Assembly (NCBI GenBank): GCA_900466945.1
Contig: UBNV01000002.1
Span: 1-64,000 of the forward strand
Source: Hyphomicrobiales bacterium
Lineage (GTDB): Bacteria > Pseudomonadota > Alphaproteobacteria > Rhizobiales > Rhizobiaceae
Length of the DNA: 64,000 nt
Direction of reading: 5' to 3'
The notes below the pieces were generated by a model that saw only the letters and a program-made list of their open reading frames with translations, searched no databases and had not been told where the DNA came from. This document shows, in pieces, positions 62,048-64,000 of the stretch (positions within the stretch are counted from its first letter, which is position 1; each line of letters starts with the position of its first letter). Position numbers and translations under genes: made by a program.

Positions 62048-62449
62048 ATGAAGAAGGGATACAAGGACCTGCTGGCGGAAGCAGAGGCACTGGTCGAGGC
62101 GGTGAACCCATCTGAGGCGGCCCGCCTTCATGCCCGCGATGACGTTGTTTTCGTTGACCTGCGAGATCCGCGGGAGCGGGAGCGCGAAGGCACGATTCCG
62201 AACGCCTTTTCCTGTCCGCGCGGCATGCTGGAATTCTGGATCGACCCGGAAAGCCCCTATCACAAGCCGATCTTTGCAGAGGACAAAACCTTCCTCTTCT
62301 TCTGTGCCAGCGGCTGGCGCTCCGCGCTCGCCACCAGGACGGCCCTGGACATGGGCCTCGAAAACGTCAGCCATATCTCGGGCGGTTTCACTGCCTGGCG
62401 TGACGCCGGACTGCCAGTGGATGCGGTGATGGCTAAGGTCAAGCCGTAG
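62048..62449 (+). CDS. Rhodanese-like domain protein
   Basis: 133 residues; GGAGAG is 8 bases before ATG 62048 (ATG 62042 is too close). Single rhodanese domain: VVFVDLRDPREREREGTIPNAFSCPRG and the active-site loop FFCASGWRSALA with catalytic Cys~86, closing with SGGFTAWRDAGLPV. Likely sulfur transfer or thiol chemistry (sulfane carrier). Divergent from the ArsR cluster. Confidence 0.93.
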   Translation: MKKGYKDLLAEAEALVEAVNPSEAARLHARDDVVFVDLRDPREREREGTIPNAFSCPRGMLEFWIDPESPYHKPIFAEDKTFLFFCASGWRSALATRTALDMGLENVSHISGGFTAWRDAGLPVDAVMAKVKP

Positions 62450-62680
62450 CCATCGACCAGCATGTCGAGGCCATCGCGCGGTCGACACCCGGCGCCCTCA
62501 GCAACCAGCACTTGAACAGCCAAAAAAACGCCCCATCTAGAAGTGTGACAGTCGCACGACTGCACCCGGCGCATGATGCACACCTGGTCCGGTCGATGAG
62601 TGCAACAGTCCGCTGGCACTGTGTCGATGACATCAGGTCGTCGACCCCGGGCCTCGGGCCGGTCTCGTCAGGAGACAGTC

Positions 62681-63049
62681 ATGGTCGAACGGATCAACCG
62701 CATTTCCCGCAGTGACGCCAGCGCCCCGACGGATGTCGGCCACACCCTGAACATAGGCTCGGACGCCGAAAACGCCTGGGTCGCTGCCCGCCAGTTGCAA
62801 ATCAACCACGACATCGAAGAACGCCAGAGAAAGATGCTGGAAGAGAAGGAAAGGCGCGGGACGCTCGACGACGAGCAGGCGACGGACGATCCCGATACGC
62901 CATCCAGGCAGTGGGTGGGAGCGACCGGCACGGATGTCCCGACGGAAGGCGAGGCAGACGAACCGCGCCTGTCCGGCGAAAGCGAGCGCATCGGCACCCA
63001 GAACTTCGACGAGGACACCCCCTTTGGCAATCGTGTCGCGATCGTCTGA
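62681..63049 (+). CDS. Acidic hydrophilic hypothetical protein
   Basis: 122 residues from ATG 62681 after AGGAG. Highly charged (many Glu, Asp and Arg), with a helix-prone middle (HDIEERQRKMLEEKERR) and an acidic, Gly/Thr-rich second half, likely disordered. No Cys, signal or membrane segment. No family recognised. The 230 bp before it carry only low-complexity sequence. Confidence 0.68.
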   Translation: MVERINRISRSDASAPTDVGHTLNIGSDAENAWVAARQLQINHDIEERQRKMLEEKERRGTLDDEQATDDPDTPSRQWVGATGTDVPTEGEADEPRLSGESERIGTQNFDEDTPFGNRVAIV

Positions 63050-63144
63050 CGCAGTCCTTCCAGCATCTGAAGCCGCCCCGACACATCCGCGTCGCACTTT
63101 GCCGGCAATCACTCTAGAGTGCCGCCAAACAGACGAGGACCACC

Positions 63145-64000
63145 ATGCCACAGACGATTCGCATCGAAAACGCAGACCTCATCGTCGAGGTGTCCACGCT
63201 CGGCGCCGAGATGCAGTCGCTGAAGACGACCGATGGTCGCGACTGGCTGTGGAATGGCGACACGGCCTGGTGGACGGGGCGCTCGCCGATCCTGTTTCCG
63301 ATCGTCGGCAAGGCGCCCGGCGACAGGCTGGCGGTGAATGGGCAGATCTATCCCATGGCCCAGCACGGCATCGCACGACGCCGCGAGTTCAGCCTCGTCG
63401 AGCAGACCTCGAATGCCTGCCGCCATGAACTCGCCTCGAACGCGGAGACGCGAGCAGTCTATCCCTTCGATTTCCACTTGGCGCTGGAGCACCGCCTGGA
63501 AGGCCGCGAGCTGTCGGTGACGGCAACTGTCGAGAACATCGGCGACACACCCCTTCCCTTCGGCATCGGCTTCCACCCTGCCTTTCTCTGGCCGCTCCCG
63601 GGCGCGGAGAACAAGCGTCATGCGGTGATACTCGACAACGGGGGCGAACCCGGCGTGGTGCAACTCGAAGACGGTCTGATCGGCAGGACGCTGCCGACCT
63701 CTCCCTTCACCGCGGGCCGCCTCGACCTTGCGCATTCCCTCTTCGACAACGACGCGCTGATTTTCCCGGAGGGCGCCGGCACAGGCCTCACCTTCGGCGC
63801 CGATGGCGGCCCCAGGCTTTCCTTCACCTTTACGAACCTGCCCAATATCGCGCTCTGGCAAAAACCCGGTGCGCCTTTCCTCTGCATCGAACCCTGGCAC
63901 GGTATGGCGGCCCATGCCGGCGGCACGGCGGAACTTGTCGAACGGCCCTATACGGTCGCGTTGGCAGCGGGGGATGAAATGCGGTTCGGATTCACGGTCG
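63145..64000 (+). CDS. Aldose 1-epimerase family protein, 3'-truncated by window end
   Basis: 285 codons are visible from ATG 63145 (GAGG upstream) and the frame is still open at the window end. Galactose-mutarotase-like beta-sandwich: LGAEMQSLKTTDGRDWLWNGD, PILFPIVGK, MAQHGIARRREF with a conserved His, GIGFHPAFLWPLPG with the second His, and FLCIEPWHG with the catalytic-type Glu. The family interconverts sugar anomers; this branch (YeaD/LacX-like) is often of unknown sugar. Confidence 0.88.
   Translation, partial: MPQTIRIENADLIVEVSTLGAEMQSLKTTDGRDWLWNGDTAWWTGRSPILFPIVGKAPGDRLAVNGQIYPMAQHGIARRREFSLVEQTSNACRHELASNAETRAVYPFDFHLALEHRLEGRELSVTATVENIGDTPLPFGIGFHPAFLWPLPGAENKRHAVILDNGGEPGVVQLEDGLIGRTLPTSPFTAGRLDLAHSLFDNDALIFPEGAGTGLTFGADGGPRLSFTFTNLPNIALWQKPGAPFLCIEPWHGMAAHAGGTAELVERPYTVALAAGDEMRFGFTV

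Noticed and set aside
1..64000. tRNA or rRNA genes, CRISPR arrays, transposases, integrases, phage genes
   Set aside because: None were seen on reading both strands: no regularly spaced repeats, no cas genes and no IS-type ORFs. I could not run a tRNA search.

Overview
The window is a GC-rich chromosomal stretch from an alphaproteobacterium, almost certainly Rhizobiaceae (Rhizobium/Agrobacterium/Ensifer-like). Lineage markers are the fused anthranilate synthase trpE(G) behind a tiny Trp-rich leader peptide, a NolR-type ArsR regulator, ChoXWV whose binding protein keeps the choline-cage residues at the same numbering as Sinorhizobium ChoX, tandem TGA-N9-TCA iron-responsive (RirA/IRO-type) boxes before a heme receptor, PutA with an Lrp-type PutR, and rhizobial palindromic repeats. 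I saw no tRNA, rRNA, CRISPR array, transposase or prophage gene. It reads as ordinary chromosome with small accessory pockets.

Layout. 1-8.5 kb: partial unknown gene, small secreted protein, ClpP-like protease, HD-GYP protein, a divergent avidin/rhizavidin-like secreted protein, Lrp regulator divergent from a saccharopine-dehydrogenase-like gene, membrane EAL protein, coniferyl-type aldehyde dehydrogenase. 8.5-10.1 kb: gene-poor; a roughly 800-bp hairpin-rich segment without a credible ORF, a GlsB/YeaQ membrane protein, and palindromic repeats. 10.1-21.9 kb: dimethylglycine-dehydrogenase-like flavoprotein, FMN split-barrel protein, DUF992 protein, ABC exporter, HTH/MmyB-type regulator divergent from an NAD-binding protein, GST and SelO, lipoprotein, HupE/UreJ. 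22-28.5 kb: cystine-type amino-acid ABC importer, YciI, QueF with a CDF transporter, and an SDR gene broken by an early amber codon, divergent from a LysR regulator. 28.6-31 kb: trpE(G) with complete attenuator. 31-44 kb: extensin-like protein, heme receptor, Fhs, UPF0114, SDR/AraC pair, PutA/PutR, LuxR solo, FMN-binding protein.

44.3-51.0 kb holds the least understood unit: five tightly packed minus-strand genes (coiled-coil protein, unknown protein, AAA+ ATPase, DUF6638-like protein, membrane-anchored DUF2333 protein) that look like one machine of unknown function. 51-57.7 kb: cytochrome c, choline importer choXWV, HugZ-like protein, an AT-rich regulatory pocket, NolR-like regulator, omega-amino-acid aminotransferase. 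57.9-64 kb: small protein, Leu/Ile/Val-type binding protein, an ArsR-led minus-strand cluster (ArsR, SRPBCC, small membrane protein, DCC thiol oxidoreductase, SDR), rhodanese, acidic protein, and an aldose-1-epimerase-like gene cut by the window end.

Main candidates for novelty are the five-gene AAA+/DUF2333 operon, the avidin-like protein with altered biotin-pocket residues, the hairpin-rich intergenic segment (possible structured RNA or repeat), the amber-interrupted SDR gene with TAG directly followed by GTG, and the AT-rich pocket carrying CRP-like and NolR-like sites before nolR.
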